NCBI RefSeq assembly: GCF_001715535.1
Contig: NZ_CP017015.1
Span: 310,001 to 374,000 of the forward strand
Length of the DNA: 64,000 nucleotides
Direction of reading: 5' to 3'
Source of the DNA: Spiroplasma helicoides
GTDB lineage: Bacteria > Bacillota_I > Bacilli_A > Mycoplasmatales > Mycoplasmataceae
The notes under the pieces: generated by a model
Databases searched by the model: none
Seen by the model: the letters and a program-made list of their open reading frames with translations, nothing else
What the model was told of the DNA's origin: nothing
Made by a program: the position numbers and the translations under genes
Shown: positions 1-11,312 of the stretch, one piece after another
How the letters are laid out: every line of letters begins with the position of its first letter
How positions within the stretch are numbered: the stretch's first letter is position 1

Positions 1-1
1 T

Positions 2-286
2 AATAATTTAAAAGACTATGAACATATTTTGCTAGAAATAAGCGCTAGTCAATCTAGCTCAGAAGATTTTGCAAAAATGATTGAAAATAATAAGGATTTC
101 AAAGGAGCCAAAATTGCATTTATAATCGGGCCTAGTGATGGATTTAGTCAAGAATTTAGACAAAAATACAATAATAAATTAAGTTTTGGAAAAATAACAT
201 TACCATATAATTTGGTCAGAATAATTCTATTAGAACAAATTTATCGATCAATCAAAATCATAAAAAATGAACCTTATCATAAATAA
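2..286 (+). CDS. rlmH: RlmH, 23S rRNA pseudouridine-1915 N3-methyltransferase, C-terminal part
   Basis: The 5' end lies before the window; the frame is open from base 2 and stops at TAA 284-286. The visible 94 residues are the C-terminal half of a SPOUT methyltransferase. They contain the IGPSDGF cofactor-loop motif, then MVRI-like helix residues (LVRIILLEQIYR) and the conserved family ending NEPYHK. RlmH methylates pseudouridine 1915 in helix 69 of 23S rRNA on assembled 70S ribosomes. The ending is so typical of the family that the call is firm although the N-terminus is not seen. A probable promoter for rbgA follows, so this is likely the end of a transcription unit. Confidence 0.9.
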   Translation, partial: NNLKDYEHILLEISASQSSSEDFAKMIENNKDFKGAKIAFIIGPSDGFSQEFRQKYNNKLSFGKITLPYNLVRIILLEQIYRSIKIIKNEPYHK

Positions 287-312
287 AAAATTTTTCAAAT
301 ATACTAAAAAAA

Positions 313-340
313 TTGCTTTATTAAATTAAATGATTACAAT
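313..340 (+). promoter_or_regulatory. Probable promoter for rbgA-rnhB-pgcA
   Basis: TTGCTT at 313-318 and TACAAT at 335-340 are separated by 16 bases and lie 25 bases upstream of the rbgA start. Both boxes match sigma-70 consensus in four to five of six positions. This is a sequence match in AT-rich DNA and should be taken as likely, not certain. Confidence 0.45.
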
Positions 341-364
341 TAAATTGAAAAGAGGTGTCCTGCT

Positions 365-1318
365 ATGACAAAAGCAAATTTTAACTGATTTCCTGGACAT
401 ATGAATAAAAGTATTAAAGAAATTGAAGAAAAAATCAAAATTGTTGATTTGGTTATGGAAATAGTAGATGCAAGAGCCCCATTTTCAACACAAAATCCAT
501 TATTTAGAAAGATTTTGTCTAAAAGACCTAAATTAATTATCTTATCAAAAGGTGATTTGGCAGATGATGAAGTAACAACACTTTGACAAGATTATTTCAA
601 AACAAATAAGGATCAAACTATTTTAGTAAAAGATAAAAATGTGGACATTTATAAAGAAGTTTTAAAATCTATAAATTTTATGACTCAAGAAAAACAACTT
701 AAAGATAAGAAAAAAGGAATTGAAAACTCACAAATAAATGTTTTGGTTGTAGGTATTCCTAATGTTGGTAAATCTTCAATTATTTCTAGATTAGTAAAAG
801 GAAAACATTTAAAAATAGGTAACAAACCCGGAGTTACAAGGGGAATGCAAAGAATTTCTATGACAAATAATATCACTTTGATTGATACACCTGGAATTTT
901 ACCTGCAAAGTTTGAAAATGAAACAATAGCATGTAATTGTGCAGCAACAAATTCAATAAGAATCGATGTTGTACCTAAAGAAAGATTTGCAACAAAACTA
1001 ATGCAGTACATTTACAACACTTATCCTTCACTTATTGAAAATATTTATGATATTAACAAAAAAGTGTTGAGACCCATCAACTACGAGGATACGTTCAAAT
1101 TATTTGAAGAAATTGCAAAAAGAAAAAAATATGTAATTTTAGAAGATATGATAGACATTGAAAAAGCCATCCAATTGTTTATAAATGATTTAATTCAAAA
1201 TAAATTTGGCAAAATCTCTTTTGAAAAACCAATTGAAGTTGATCAAACAAGTAAAGCTTCTGTTGATGATAGAGATTTAGATACACTAGTAGAAAGTGAC
1301 TTAACAGTAGAATGATAG
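365..1318 (+). CDS. rbgA: RbgA (YlqF) ribosome biogenesis GTPase
   Basis: This 317-residue GTPase has the circularly permuted motif order of the YlqF/YawG family. The G4-like SKGD comes first (near residue 57), then the P-loop GIPNVGKSS (about 128-136) and DTPG (about 170). A helical ANTAR-like C-terminal domain follows. RbgA assists late assembly of the 50S subunit. The start ATG 365 is chosen because it adds the family N-terminus with the WFPGHM motif (W encoded by TGA), preceded by GAGGTG at 352-357. In code 4 the last codons are TGA (Trp) then TAG at 1316-1318, so the gene overlaps the rnhB start by 7 bases. Confidence 0.93.
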
Positions 1319-1956
1319 ATGAAAGTAGATTTATATTTGATAAAAATATAAAACAGCAATATCAAGTTAAGTTGATTTCAGGTAGTGATGAAGTTGGTAG
1401 GGGTGCTATGGCTGGTCCTATTGTTGTTGCAAGTGTCGTATTAAAAGAAAACTACTTTAACCCTTTAATTAAAGATTCAAAAAAATTAAGTGAACCGCAA
1501 AGAGAAAGTTTGTATGATGAAATTATCAACAACTGCATATGTTATAGTATAAAAAGTTATGACTCTAAAATTGTTGACAAATTGAATCCCAAAAAAACAA
1601 GTATTATTGGAATGACTGAAACTATTCAGGATTTAAAGTTAAAGCCTGAGTTATGTTTAATTGATGGAGAAAATGTCTTTTTAGATGACTATAGTTTTTT
1701 AAAAATTATAAAAGGGGATAATTTAAGTCAGTCAATAGCGGCTGCAAGTATTTTGGCAAAAGTATATCGAGACAGAATTATGATTGACTATGACTCAAAA
1801 TATGAAGGTTATAATTTTACAAGTCACAAAGGTTATTGTACTAAGGACCATATTAAAAGAGTTGAAACTCTGGGGATACTAGATATACATAGAATGAGTT
1901 ATAAACCAATAGCAAAAATTAAGGAGAAATCAAATAATGTTTGAAAAAACGAATAA
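1312..1956 (+). CDS. rnhB: Ribonuclease HII
   Basis: A 214-residue RNase HII that removes ribonucleotides and RNA primers from RNA:DNA hybrids. The catalytic motif GSDEVGRGAMAGP (about residues 24-36) supplies the first acidic residues. LIDGEN (about 117) and the KGDNLSQSIAAASILAKVYRD region supply the others, and the family motif HKGYCTKDH follows. It starts inside the end of rbgA and has no Shine-Dalgarno sequence of its own, so it is probably translationally coupled. Under code 4 the frame runs past TGA at 1942 to TAA 1954-1956, overlapping the pgcA start by 20 bases. Confidence 0.93.
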
Positions 1957-3613
1957 TATTTACCAAGAATGAATTAATAATAAAAGTTTAGATTTAGAAT
2001 TAAAAGAAATCCTAAATAATTATAACGATGAAGAATTAAGTGCCGCTTTTGGTATAAAGTTGGAATTTGGTACAGCTGGTATTAGAGGGGTTTTAGGTGC
2101 TGGTCCTGGAAGATTTAATATTTATACTATTAAACTTGTGACAATTAGCTACGCAAAACTTTTGCAATCTAAATATCCAAATGATTTAGCAAGAGGTGTT
2201 GTTATTGGACATGACAATAGACATAATTCTAAAAAGTTTGCTCAAATAGCAGCAGAAATACTAACAAGTTTTGGTATAAAAGCATATCTATTTAAAAATA
2301 ATGAAATGAAGCCAACACCAGTTGTTTCGTTTGCTACAAAAGCTTTAAATGCAATTGGAGGAATTGTTATAACAGCTAGTCATAATCCTGCAATATATAA
2401 TGGGTATAAAATTTATGATGAGTTTGGCTGTCAATTAATTGATGATGATACAAAAATCATTGCAAATTATATGGAAGAGATTAACGATATTCTTGATTGA
2501 ACATATAAGACTGATAATGATTTACTAGAAACAGTTGATGAAAAAATTATTATTCAATATAAGGATATGATTGCAAACTTGCAGTTTTACAAAAATCAAC
2601 CTAGAGATGACTTCTCTTTAATATATTCTGCTGTTAATGGAACAGGTACAGAATTTACGCCACCTTTACTTAGAGATTTTGGATATAAAGTAATTGAAGT
2701 TGAGGAACATTCTTTTGAGGATGAAACATTTAAAAATGTAGGTAATCCAAATCCAGAGTTTGATAAAGCCTGAGAAATTCCAATGCAATATGGACAAAAA
2801 CATAAAGATGCTTCAATTATGATTATTCAAGATCCAGACGCTGATAGAATTGGATGTGCAATTAATCACAATGGTGAATGAGTTAGAATTGATGGAAATC
2901 AAACAGGGCCACTATTGATTGAATGAAAGTTAAGTCAATTAAAACTTGCAAATAAAATGCCAAAAAATCCAGCTATGTATTCAAGTTTTGTTACTAGTGA
3001 CTTAGGAGATAGAATAGCAAGTGAAACATATGGAGTTAAAGTTATAAAAACACTAACTGGTTTTAAATGAATGGGTTCAGAAATTTTAAAAGAACCTGCT
3101 AGAAACTTAAATTTTGTTTTTGCATATGAAGAAAGTTATGGATATGTAATTGATTCTTCAACAAGAGATAAAGATGGAATTCAAGCAGCAACCATGTTAG
3201 TTGAGGCAGCTTGATATTATAAAAAACAAGGAAAAACTTTAATCGATGTATTAAATGAGTTATTTGAAAAATATGGGTATTACTATACTTATACTGAAAA
3301 TTTAAACTTTAAACCTGAAGAAATTAAATCAAAAGTTGAACCAATAATGAAGAAATTGAGAAAAGAAGGTTTTGATAGTTTGGGTGGTCTTGAATTAAAG
3401 TTTGCTGAAGACTATATTGATGGTTTGTTTAATATGCCAGGTCAAAATTTAATGAAATTTTATTTTAGTGAAGGTAGTTGAATAGCTATAAGACCATCAG
3501 GAACTGAACCAAAAGTTAAAATTTATTTTGTGGTAGTTGCTACAGATGAAGAGGAAGCTAAAACAAAATGCGAGTCACTTAAAAATAGCTTGAAAGATTT
3601 TTTAGAAATTTAA
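1937..3613 (+). CDS. pgcA: Phosphohexomutase (phosphoglucomutase/phosphomannomutase family)
   Basis: This 558-residue alpha-D-phosphohexomutase interconverts hexose 1- and 6-phosphates, feeding glycan and glycolipid precursors. All four family signatures are present. The phosphoserine loop is TASHNP with Ser148, the metal-binding loop is DPDADR, the sugar-specificity loop is EESYGY, and the phosphate-binding loop is RPSGTEPK near the C-terminus. The start ATG 1937 is preceded by AAGGAG at 1921-1926. The frame contains many TGA tryptophans, which would split it into pieces under code 11. Length and loops fit the PgcA/PGM2-like branch; phosphomannomutase or phosphopentomutase specificity cannot be excluded from sequence. 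Confidence 0.88.
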
Positions 3614-3633
3614 TAAATTTTTGGAGGTATGTA

Positions 3634-4962
3634 ATGAAAGTTATTATTGTTGGTGGTAGTGCTACAGGGATGGGTGTTGCTGCAAAATTAAAAAGAAATG
3701 ATCCAAATGCAGAAGTTATTGTTTATCAAGATAAAGACTATGTATCTTTAGGAGCTTGTGGACTACCTTACTTTGTTTCAAATAACTTTGACAATAAAGA
3801 AATGTTAATTGCAAGAACAAAAGAACAATTTGAGCAGTCAGGAATTGTTGTTAAAACTAACTCAAGAGTTTCATCAATTGATTTTGATAGTAAGACTGTT
3901 TATTTTAATGACAAGCAAGACACTTATGAAAAATTAGTAATAGCAATTGGAGCCAAACCAATTATTCCAAATACTAGTTGAAAGAATTTAAAAAATAGTT
4001 TTACTATTACAACATTAGAGGACGGAATTAAATTAAAAGAAGAAATGAATAAAAATCCAAATATAAAAAAAGTTGCTGTAATAGGAGCTGGATTTATTGG
4101 ATTAGAAATGACAGAAGCTCTAACAGAAATTAATAAAGAAGTCTATTTAATTGAAAAAGAAGATAGAGTTTCAAAAAAAGCATTTGATAAAGAATTTAGT
4201 GAATTGATAACAACAAAATTAGAAGAACACAATATTATTGTCAAAACTAGTACGGAACTTAAAGAAATTGTTGAAGTTGATGGCTTAGCAAAGCAATTGA
4301 TTTTTTCAAACTCAGAAAAGTTAGAAGTTGATGCAATAATTTTTTCTATTGGTTTTAAACCAAATACAGAAATTTTTACAAACACAAAGTTGGAACTTTT
4401 TGAAAATGGTGCAATTATTGTTGATAATCAAGGGAAAACAAATATAGAAGATGTTTATTCAGCGGGAGATTGTGCAACTTCAAAAGAATTTTTGACACAA
4501 AAAAATATTTATTCACCATTAGCAACAGTTGCAAATAAGTTTGCAAAAGTTATAGCTGATAATCTTTGTGGAAAAAATAAAGTTTTTGTAGGTTCTTTAA
4601 GAAGTGCTATCTTTCGATGTTTTGATATAGGTTTTGCAAGATCTGGCTTTACTGAAGAAGAAGCACAAGATTTATTTAAAATTAAAATAGTTTTTATTAA
4701 AGATAAGGACCACACTCATTATCTAAAAGGACAAAAAGATATTTACTTAAAATTAATTTTAGATACTGAAACAAACACTATTATCGGCTCACAACTCTGC
4801 GCACAAAACTCAGCAATGTTGAGAGCAAATACTTTAGCAACCATCATATGATCAAAAATAAATGTGGATGAAGCACTAGAACAAATTGATCTTGTTTACG
4901 CACCTCCATATTCAAAAACAACAGATATTTTACATATAGCATTATCAAAATTTTTAAAATAG
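3634..4962 (+). CDS. FAD/NAD(P)-dependent disulfide reductase (CoA-disulfide reductase or NADH oxidase)
   Basis: A 442-residue pyridine-nucleotide disulfide oxidoreductase. It has the N-terminal FAD-binding GGSATGMG (residues 7-14), a single redox cysteine at Cys42 in GACGLPY, a second Rossmann motif GAGFIGLE for NAD(P)H near residue 150, and the FAD-binding YSAGDCA near residue 275. The residues after the cysteine (CGLPY) look more like CoA-disulfide reductases than water-forming NADH oxidases, which usually read CGxAL. Either role would handle oxygen or thiol stress and regenerate NAD+. The start at ATG 3634 follows GGAGG at 3622-3626. Substrate specificity is inferred from one motif. Confidence 0.8.
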
Positions 4963-4975
4963 AATAGAGGTATTT

Positions 4976-6694
4976 ATGATTTTAGCTAGTAATAGTAATA
5001 CGAATGTTTTAGAAAATTTTTTAGCTATGAGTTCATGACAATCTTTTGTAGCTATATTAATTTTTATTAGTGTAGAAATAGGTTTTTGATTTGTGCTTAA
5101 AAAGTACAAAATCAAATTCATGTATAGAATAATTTCAGGATTAATTGTGGGACTAATTTTTGGTATTATTGTTCAATCAATTATTGGTTTTCCCCAAAAA
5201 GAAGCTTTTGAAGGATATAAAAATGTAGATGTTAAAAACCATTGAGTTTACCAACTATCAATATGAGTAGAATTTTTCAAAAGAATATTTATTAATGGAG
5301 TTACATTACTAATGATTCCTGTAGTATTTATAGCAATGTTTAAAATTACAGCAACTCAAAAAAATAATAATGTTACAAGAATTACACTTAAAGGTGCTGC
5401 AATGCTACTGATAAATGTTGCATTTGCATTCACAGTTACTTTTTTCTTGGGATACTTTTTTAACGTAGGCCAAGTAGACGGTCAATCGCTTACAGATGAT
5501 GGTACAACTAATGATAGATATAATTCTGTTGCACTACCCAATCTTATTTCTGGATTTATGCCATCTAACTTTTTCTCTACATTGGCAGGTACCTCAGTAA
5601 TTCCTGTTATGATTTTAGGAGCACTTGCTGGAGGATCAGTTAGAATTCTTTCAAAAAGAAAATCTGTGGAAATGGACGCTATTAGAAAATCGATGACAAC
5701 AGGTTGAGACATTACTATGTCAATATTAATGACTTTTATGAAACTGATGCCTTTAGCAGTTATGTCAATGATAACTTATTCAATAATTACAAGACCAATT
5801 GGTCAGTTAGCAATTATAGGTAAAGTTATTGGAGTTGGTTACTTAGGAATATTTATTGCAATAGCTTGAGTAACTTTATTAATATTCTTATCAGGAATAA
5901 AAACTTCAAAGTGATGAAAATTTGCTTGAAGACCATTGTTATCAGGTTTTTCAACTCAATCCTCTAATGCAACATTGCCAACTACAATGGATACTTTAAA
6001 AAATGATTTTAAAGTCTCAGAAACTGTAGCGGGTATTTTAGGACCCCTTTCAACATATATGGGACTAATTGCTTGTGCAGGTATTCAATCAGGTTTAGCT
6101 TTGAGTATTCTATGAACAGGAACAGGTTCTGATAGTGTTGTGCATCAAATGGGATTTATTCAGTTTTTCTTCTTAGGAATGTTAGTTACTGTTATCTCTT
6201 CACTTGGAATTGCAGGAATTCCAGGAACAGCAACTGTTGTGACAGTTGGTGTAGTTGGTGGTCTTGGATTTGGTGCATTTACACAATCTGTATTAAACAT
6301 TATAGCTCCTCTTGATGGTTTATTTGATATGGGAAGAACAGGAGCTAATGTTTTAGCTGGAGTAGGGGTTGCAACGATTGTGGCAAGAACTGAAGGTCAA
6401 ATTGAGGATGGTTCACCCTTACTAACTCAGGTTGGTATTATAAAACAAAAAAGATTATTAACATTGAATCAACAAAAAACGGAAAAAGAAGAATTGCTTA
6501 AAGTAAAAGATAAACAGCTATCAACTTTAATTTTTGCAAAAGAAATATCCAGAGAACAAAAACAAGAGCAAAAAAAGGTTTTACAAAATGAAATAGATTT
6601 AATTAAATCGAACTATAAAAAAAATGTATCTGAAACAAAAGAAAAATTTCAAAAGATGTTATTAGAACAAAAAAGTTCAAATATAAAAAATTAA
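4976..6694 (+). CDS. Dicarboxylate/amino acid:cation symporter (DAACS) with C-terminal coiled coil
   Basis: A 572-residue multi-pass membrane protein. The order of hydrophobic segments, the serine-rich re-entrant loop region (GFSTQSSNATLPTT, about residues 322-335) and the PLDGLFDMGRTGANV motif (about 445-460) are those of glutamate/aspartate transporters of the GltP/GltT family. These couple substrate uptake to Na+ or H+. After the last transport segment the protein continues with about 95 charged residues rich in Lys, Glu and Gln, predicted as a cytoplasmic coiled coil. Typical family members end near 420-440 residues, so this tail and an enlarged N-terminus are unusual. GAGGT lies 6 bases before ATG 4976. 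Confidence 0.87.
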
Positions 6695-6751
6695 AATAAT
6701 TGTCATTTTTTGATTATTTAACTCGATATTAATATTGGGAGGAAAATAATT

Positions 6752-7057
6752 ATGAATAATGTGACAATTATCGGACAAATTGAGGAATTACCTCAATTAA
6801 TTTACAACTCAAAAAACGGAGATAAAAAACTTTACAAGTTTGTTTTAAAAGTACCACGTTCATACAAAACAAAAGATGGACAAGTATCAGAGGATTACAT
6901 AAATGTCAAAGTTTGAAATAATGTACTTGGAGATGAGTATGAATACTTTGATCAATCTTTTGTTGGAGTTGAAGGAAAACTGGTTTCATTTGGATTAAGT
7001 GATTCTTCAACATATGGAAATGAACTAGTTGCAAGTAAAATAGTTCAACTTAACTAG
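6752..7057 (+). CDS. ssb: Short single-stranded DNA-binding protein (SSB-like OB fold)
   Basis: A 101-residue OB-fold protein starting MNNVTIIGQI, the usual SSB beginning. It has the K-F-x-L-x-V-P-R strand and the later WNN and GVEGKL strands characteristic of bacterial SSB. The C-terminus ends right after the core (KIVQLN), so the flexible linker and acidic tip that recruit partner proteins are absent. Usual SSBs have 150-180 residues. It stands next to dprA, as in competence or recombination contexts, and may be a secondary SSB while the main one lies elsewhere. GGGAGG lies just upstream (6737-6742). Confidence 0.75.
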
Positions 7058-7064
7058 GAAAAAC

Positions 7065-7820
7065 ATGGAAAAAGTCTTATTATACTTCTCATTAAAATAT
7101 AATGGTGATTGAGACAAAATTTACAATGCTTTAGATAACAAAGAAAAAATTTCACAAGAAGACTTAGAAAATGTTGCTAAAAACTTAGATTGCGAATACA
7201 TTTCTATTATTAGCCCACTTTATCCAAATTATTTAAAATCAAGTCATAAACCACCATTTGTTATTTTTTACAAGGGAGACATTGAAATATTATCTAAATA
7301 TAACAGAACTATTACAATGGTTGGTGGAAATAAATTTGATGATTATGGTTTGAAAAAAACTATTAAAATGGTAGAAGATTTAGCAGCTGAAAATAGAGTT
7401 ATAGTAACATATCAAAACTCAGGTTTAAATGAAGAAATTATTAGTAAATGTAAAAATGAAAGCTATGAGCATATTTTAGTTTTAACAGAGACCATGAGAG
7501 AATATGCTGAAAAAACAATCAACAGTAAAATTTCAAAAAACGCTTTAGTTCTTAGTGAAGTTTATAACAAAGATAAAAACATAGAGCAAAAGTATTCGCT
7601 TTATAAAAATAGATTGCTATGTGGACTTTCAAAAGGAATTTTATTTACTCAATATGGAGCTTCAGATGCATTTTCAACTTTGGTTAATTATGCAATAAAT
7701 GAGGGTAAAGAAATTTTTGCTATACCTTGTATAACTAAATCTTTGAATGAAACAAATAAGTTGATTAAAATGGGAGCTAAATTAGCTGAAAACGTTAAAG
7801 ACATTGTGAATGAGATATAA
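7065..7820 (+). CDS. dprA: Reduced DprA/Smf-like DNA-processing protein
   Basis: A 251-residue Rossmann-like protein immediately after ssb. MVGGNKFDDYG (about residues 85-95) corresponds to the DprA phosphate-binding loop. The later LSEVY and LFTQYGASDAFSTLVNYAINEGKEIFAIPC region matches the DprA segment for nucleotide and DNA binding. The normally conserved GSGLARGID-type motif is replaced by YQNSGLNEEI, and the protein is shorter than typical DprA (about 300-370 residues). DprA loads RecA on incoming single-stranded DNA. With no other competence gene seen here, its role may be in general recombination. Confidence 0.7.
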
Positions 7821-7840
7821 AACTAGTTTAAATCTTATGA

Positions 7841-7873
7841 AAAATTAGACTATTAAAAGTCTAATTTTTTATT
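7841..7873 (+). terminator. Rho-independent terminator after dprA
   Basis: Ten-base arms at 7841-7850 and 7859-7868 pair perfectly around an 8-base loop, and the hairpin runs into a T tract. It closes the transcription unit that includes ssb and dprA. Confidence 0.8.
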
Positions 7874-7947
7874 TTGTAAATTAGAAAATAAATATTTAAA
7901 AGCAGTTATGTTATCATTATGTTAACTAATTTAAGTGAGATGATGTT

Positions 7948-9945
7948 ATGAATGAAAAGCAACAAGAAAATATAAATGCCACAGAAGAGAAAAACGAAAC
8001 CCTTTTTAAAGAAAAAAGAAGAAAAGGAACTTTTTTTGGAATAGTACTTAAGTATTGAAAAAAACATAAATGGTCAGCTATGCTTTTGATTTTTATAAGT
8101 ATAATTTCAGCAATGGCATCTATTTCTAGTCCAAAAATAATTCAAAATATAATGAATAATATTTTATCCCCTTCAAAAACTATCAATTATTTCAAAAATT
8201 CTAGCAATCAAGAGATGACAATTAAAGAAATAAACTATTTTTTAAAGGGCTGGTCTTTTTTAAAGGGAGATAACGAAACTATACTAACAGGTGCTTCAGG
8301 ACTAGCATATATAAGTGACTCATCAAATTACTATACAACATTTTTTTCTTTAAAAATGGGTTGACATGAATGAATTTATTTACAAATTTGTTTATTTGGT
8401 ATTTTGGCTGGAACTTCTTTTACCAGCAACCTTGTAGCTGGAACTATGGGTAAAAATATAGAAATAGATCTAAGAAACAAATCCTTAGAAAAATTAGTTA
8501 AACAAGATATGAGTTATTACTCTGACAAAAAAATAGGGGAATTACTTACAAAACTTGTATCTGACACACAAATTATTGGTGAACAATCTCAACAAGTTCC
8601 AGTAACAATTTTGTCATCTATTTTTACTTTTTTTGGTTCATTAGGTATTTTATTATCTATTGATTTGAAACTTACAGGTGTTGTTGTTGTTTTGATGATT
8701 TTCATTTGAACTTTGCTATTATGTACTTTTTGATTTATCAAAAAATTAGTTAATCGTGTTAGAAAATCACTAACAAATATAAATGGAGATGTAACAGACA
8801 GAATAGCAACCGTAAGATTGATAAAAGCTTCAGGAACAGAGAAATTTGAAACTAAACGTTTTATAGGTGTTCACAAAGATTACTATAAAAAATCAATCTC
8901 TTTAATTACTTTTCAATCAATTATAATTACTGTAATGGTTGCAGGGCTTAGTTCAATTCAAATGGTAATAGTAATATTCGCAGCTATTTTTTATAAAAAT
9001 GACCCAACTTATCTTGCAGTAACTTTATCAGCTTTTATAAGTGGTGTAGGAACAATGGCAGGGCCTTTAATGCAAATGTCAAAAGTAATTGGAGGATTGG
9101 TTCAAGCATCCTCATGTTCTCAACGAATAATGAAAATTATAAACGCCAAGCCTTTAATAGATACTCACTATAAAGATAATCAAGGGATATATATTGATAA
9201 AATAGAAGGAGATATTATTTTTAAGGATGTTGAATTTAGATATCCTGAAAAACCAACAAAATTAGTGCTACCTAAGTTTTCTTTTACCTTTAAAAAAGGA
9301 AAAAGCTATGCTTTTGTTGGTGAAACTGGTGCTGGTAAGTCAACTATTTCTAAACTTCTTTTAAGATTTTATGATCCAACAAAAGGTATAATTCTTATTA
9401 ACGAAAATATAAATCTAAAAGATATTCATTTATCTAGTTATTTAGATAAAGTTGGATATGTAGAACAAGAACCACAAGTTTTATATGGAGACATTTTTGA
9501 TAATATAAAATATGGTAATGGTGACGCAACAGAGGAACAAATAATTGATGCAGCAAAAAAAGCAAATTTGCACGATTTGGTAATGACTTGACCTGATAAC
9601 TACAAAACAATTTTAGGGGAAAGAGGATTTATGTTATCTGGAGGACAAAAACAAAGATTAGTAATTGCAAGAATGTTTTTAAAAGATCCACAACTATTAA
9701 TTTTAGATGAAGCAACAAGTGCTCTCGATAATATAGTTGAAAAAGAAATTCAAGCAGAGCTCGATAAGCTTATGAAGGGCAGAACAACAGTTTCAATTGC
9801 GCATAGACTATCAACAATTATTAACTGTGATCAAATAATTGTTTTGGGAAGAGAACAAGGGGTAGTTCAAGTTGGTACGTATGAAGAGCTTAAAAAACAA
9901 CCAGGTCATTTTAGAAGATTGTTTGAAGCTGGACTTATGGAATAA
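7948..9945 (+). CDS. ABC exporter, fused membrane and ATPase domains (MsbA/LmrA-like)
   Basis: A 665-residue half-transporter. The N-terminal 50 residues are polar. A membrane domain with about six hydrophobic segments follows (about residues 45-390), then a nucleotide-binding domain with Walker [10 protein letters not shown] (about 457-465), signature LSGGQKQR, Walker [13 protein letters not shown] and the switch histidine in IAHRLST. It would form a homo- or heterodimer exporting lipids, drugs or peptides using ATP; the substrate cannot be read from sequence. The first extracellular loop between segments 1 and 2 is unusually long, about 90 residues with polar Asn/Ser content. ATG 7948 is chosen over ATG 7943, whose frame soon closes. 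Confidence 0.88.
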
Positions 9946-9953
9946 AATATTTT

Positions 9954-9962
9954 TGATATAAT
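9954..9962 (+). promoter_or_regulatory. Extended -10 promoter placing the start of transcription at the trmFO ATG
   Basis: TGATATAAT at 9954-9962 is a perfect extended -10 element. Counting seven bases downstream gives a transcription start at 9969, exactly the A of the trmFO ATG. No Shine-Dalgarno sequence is present between the upstream stop codon (9943-9945) and the ATG. Confidence 0.65.
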
Positions 9963-9968
9963 AAAACA

Positions 9969-11285
9969 ATGGAAAAGACAGTAAATATAATAGGAGCAGG
10001 ATTAGCTGGTTGTGAGGCCGCTTACCAACTCTCTAAGAGAAATATCAAAGTTAATTTATACGAAAAAAAAACAATTAAACGAAATGAGGTGCAAAGTCTA
10101 AATACGTTTGCAGAACTAGTTTGTTCTAACACTTTAAGGTCAACTGACTTAAGAAATGCTGTTGGATGTTTAAAAGAAGAAATGAGAATGTTTGATTCTT
10201 TAATTATAAAAGCAGCAGAATATGCGCAAATTCCAGCTGGGGGAAGTTTAGCTGTTGATAGAGAAAAGTTTTCTCATTATATAACCGATTTAATTAAAAA
10301 TGATAAAAATATAACCGTTATTGAAAAAGATGTTGACTTTATAAACCCAGATTCACCTACGATTATTGCATCAGGACCACTAACAAGTGAAAATTTACAA
10401 AAACAAATAATATCTTTGATAGGACAAGAATATTTTTATTTTTATGATGCAGTTGCCCCGATTGTTACAAAAAGCTCTATTGACACAACAAAAACTTTTA
10501 GAAAAAATAGATATGAAAAAGGAGATACTGAAGATTATATAAATTGTCCAATGAATAAAGAACAGTACTCATTATTCTATAATGAACTAATTAATGCAAA
10601 AACAGCAGAAGCTCACTTAGATAAAGAAAAAGAGTTGAAAGTTTTTGAAGGATGTATGCCTGTTGAAATAATGGCTAAGAGAGGTTTTGATACATTAACC
10701 TATGGTCCATTAAAGCCTGCAGGACTTAGAAATTTAGATGGAACAAATAACTTTGCAGTTGTGCAATTAAGACAAGATAATGCCTCTGATGAGCTTTATA
10801 ACATGGTAGGATTTCAAACCAATTTGACTTGATCTGAGCAAAAACGTGTTTTTAGATTGATTCCAGGGATGGAACAAGCTGATTTTGTTAGATATGGTGT
10901 TATGCATTTAAATAAATTTATAAATTCACCAAGTTTACTTAACTCATACAACCAAGTAAAATTGCAGCCAAATATATTTTTTGCAGGCCAAATAACTGGG
11001 GTAGAAGGTTATGTTGAGTCAACAAGTAGTGGCATTATTAGTGCTATTAATATGGCTAGATATTTAAGTAATGAACCTATGCTAAAATTTCCTACAAATA
11101 CAGTTATGGGAGGTTTGCAAAACTATATAATTAGCACTAGTTCCAAAAATTTTCAACCAATGAAAGCAAACTGAAGTATTGTTGATAATATAGAGTTAAA
11201 TAAAAAAGTTAAAAAAGATGAAAAAAAATTTCTTTATAGCCAAGCAGCGCTTAAATCAATGGAAAACTTTATTAAGTTATTGTAA
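9969..11285 (+). CDS. trmFO: TrmFO, folate- and FAD-dependent tRNA (uracil-54) C5-methyltransferase
   Basis: A 438-residue flavoprotein that makes ribothymidine at position 54 of tRNA using methylenetetrahydrofolate. The N-terminal dinucleotide fold [12 protein letters not shown] begins at residue 9. Family motifs include CSNTLRS with its conserved cysteine, the GGSLAVDRE segment, the DAVAPIV motif and the later [14 protein letters not shown] segment. The start is fixed by the Rossmann motif being close to the N-terminus. An ideal -10 box leaves no room for a leader, so the mRNA may be leaderless. It is transcribed independently of the ABC exporter upstream. Confidence 0.93.
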
Positions 11286-11312
11286 AATAACACCAATAAA
11301 GGAAGTGATTAT

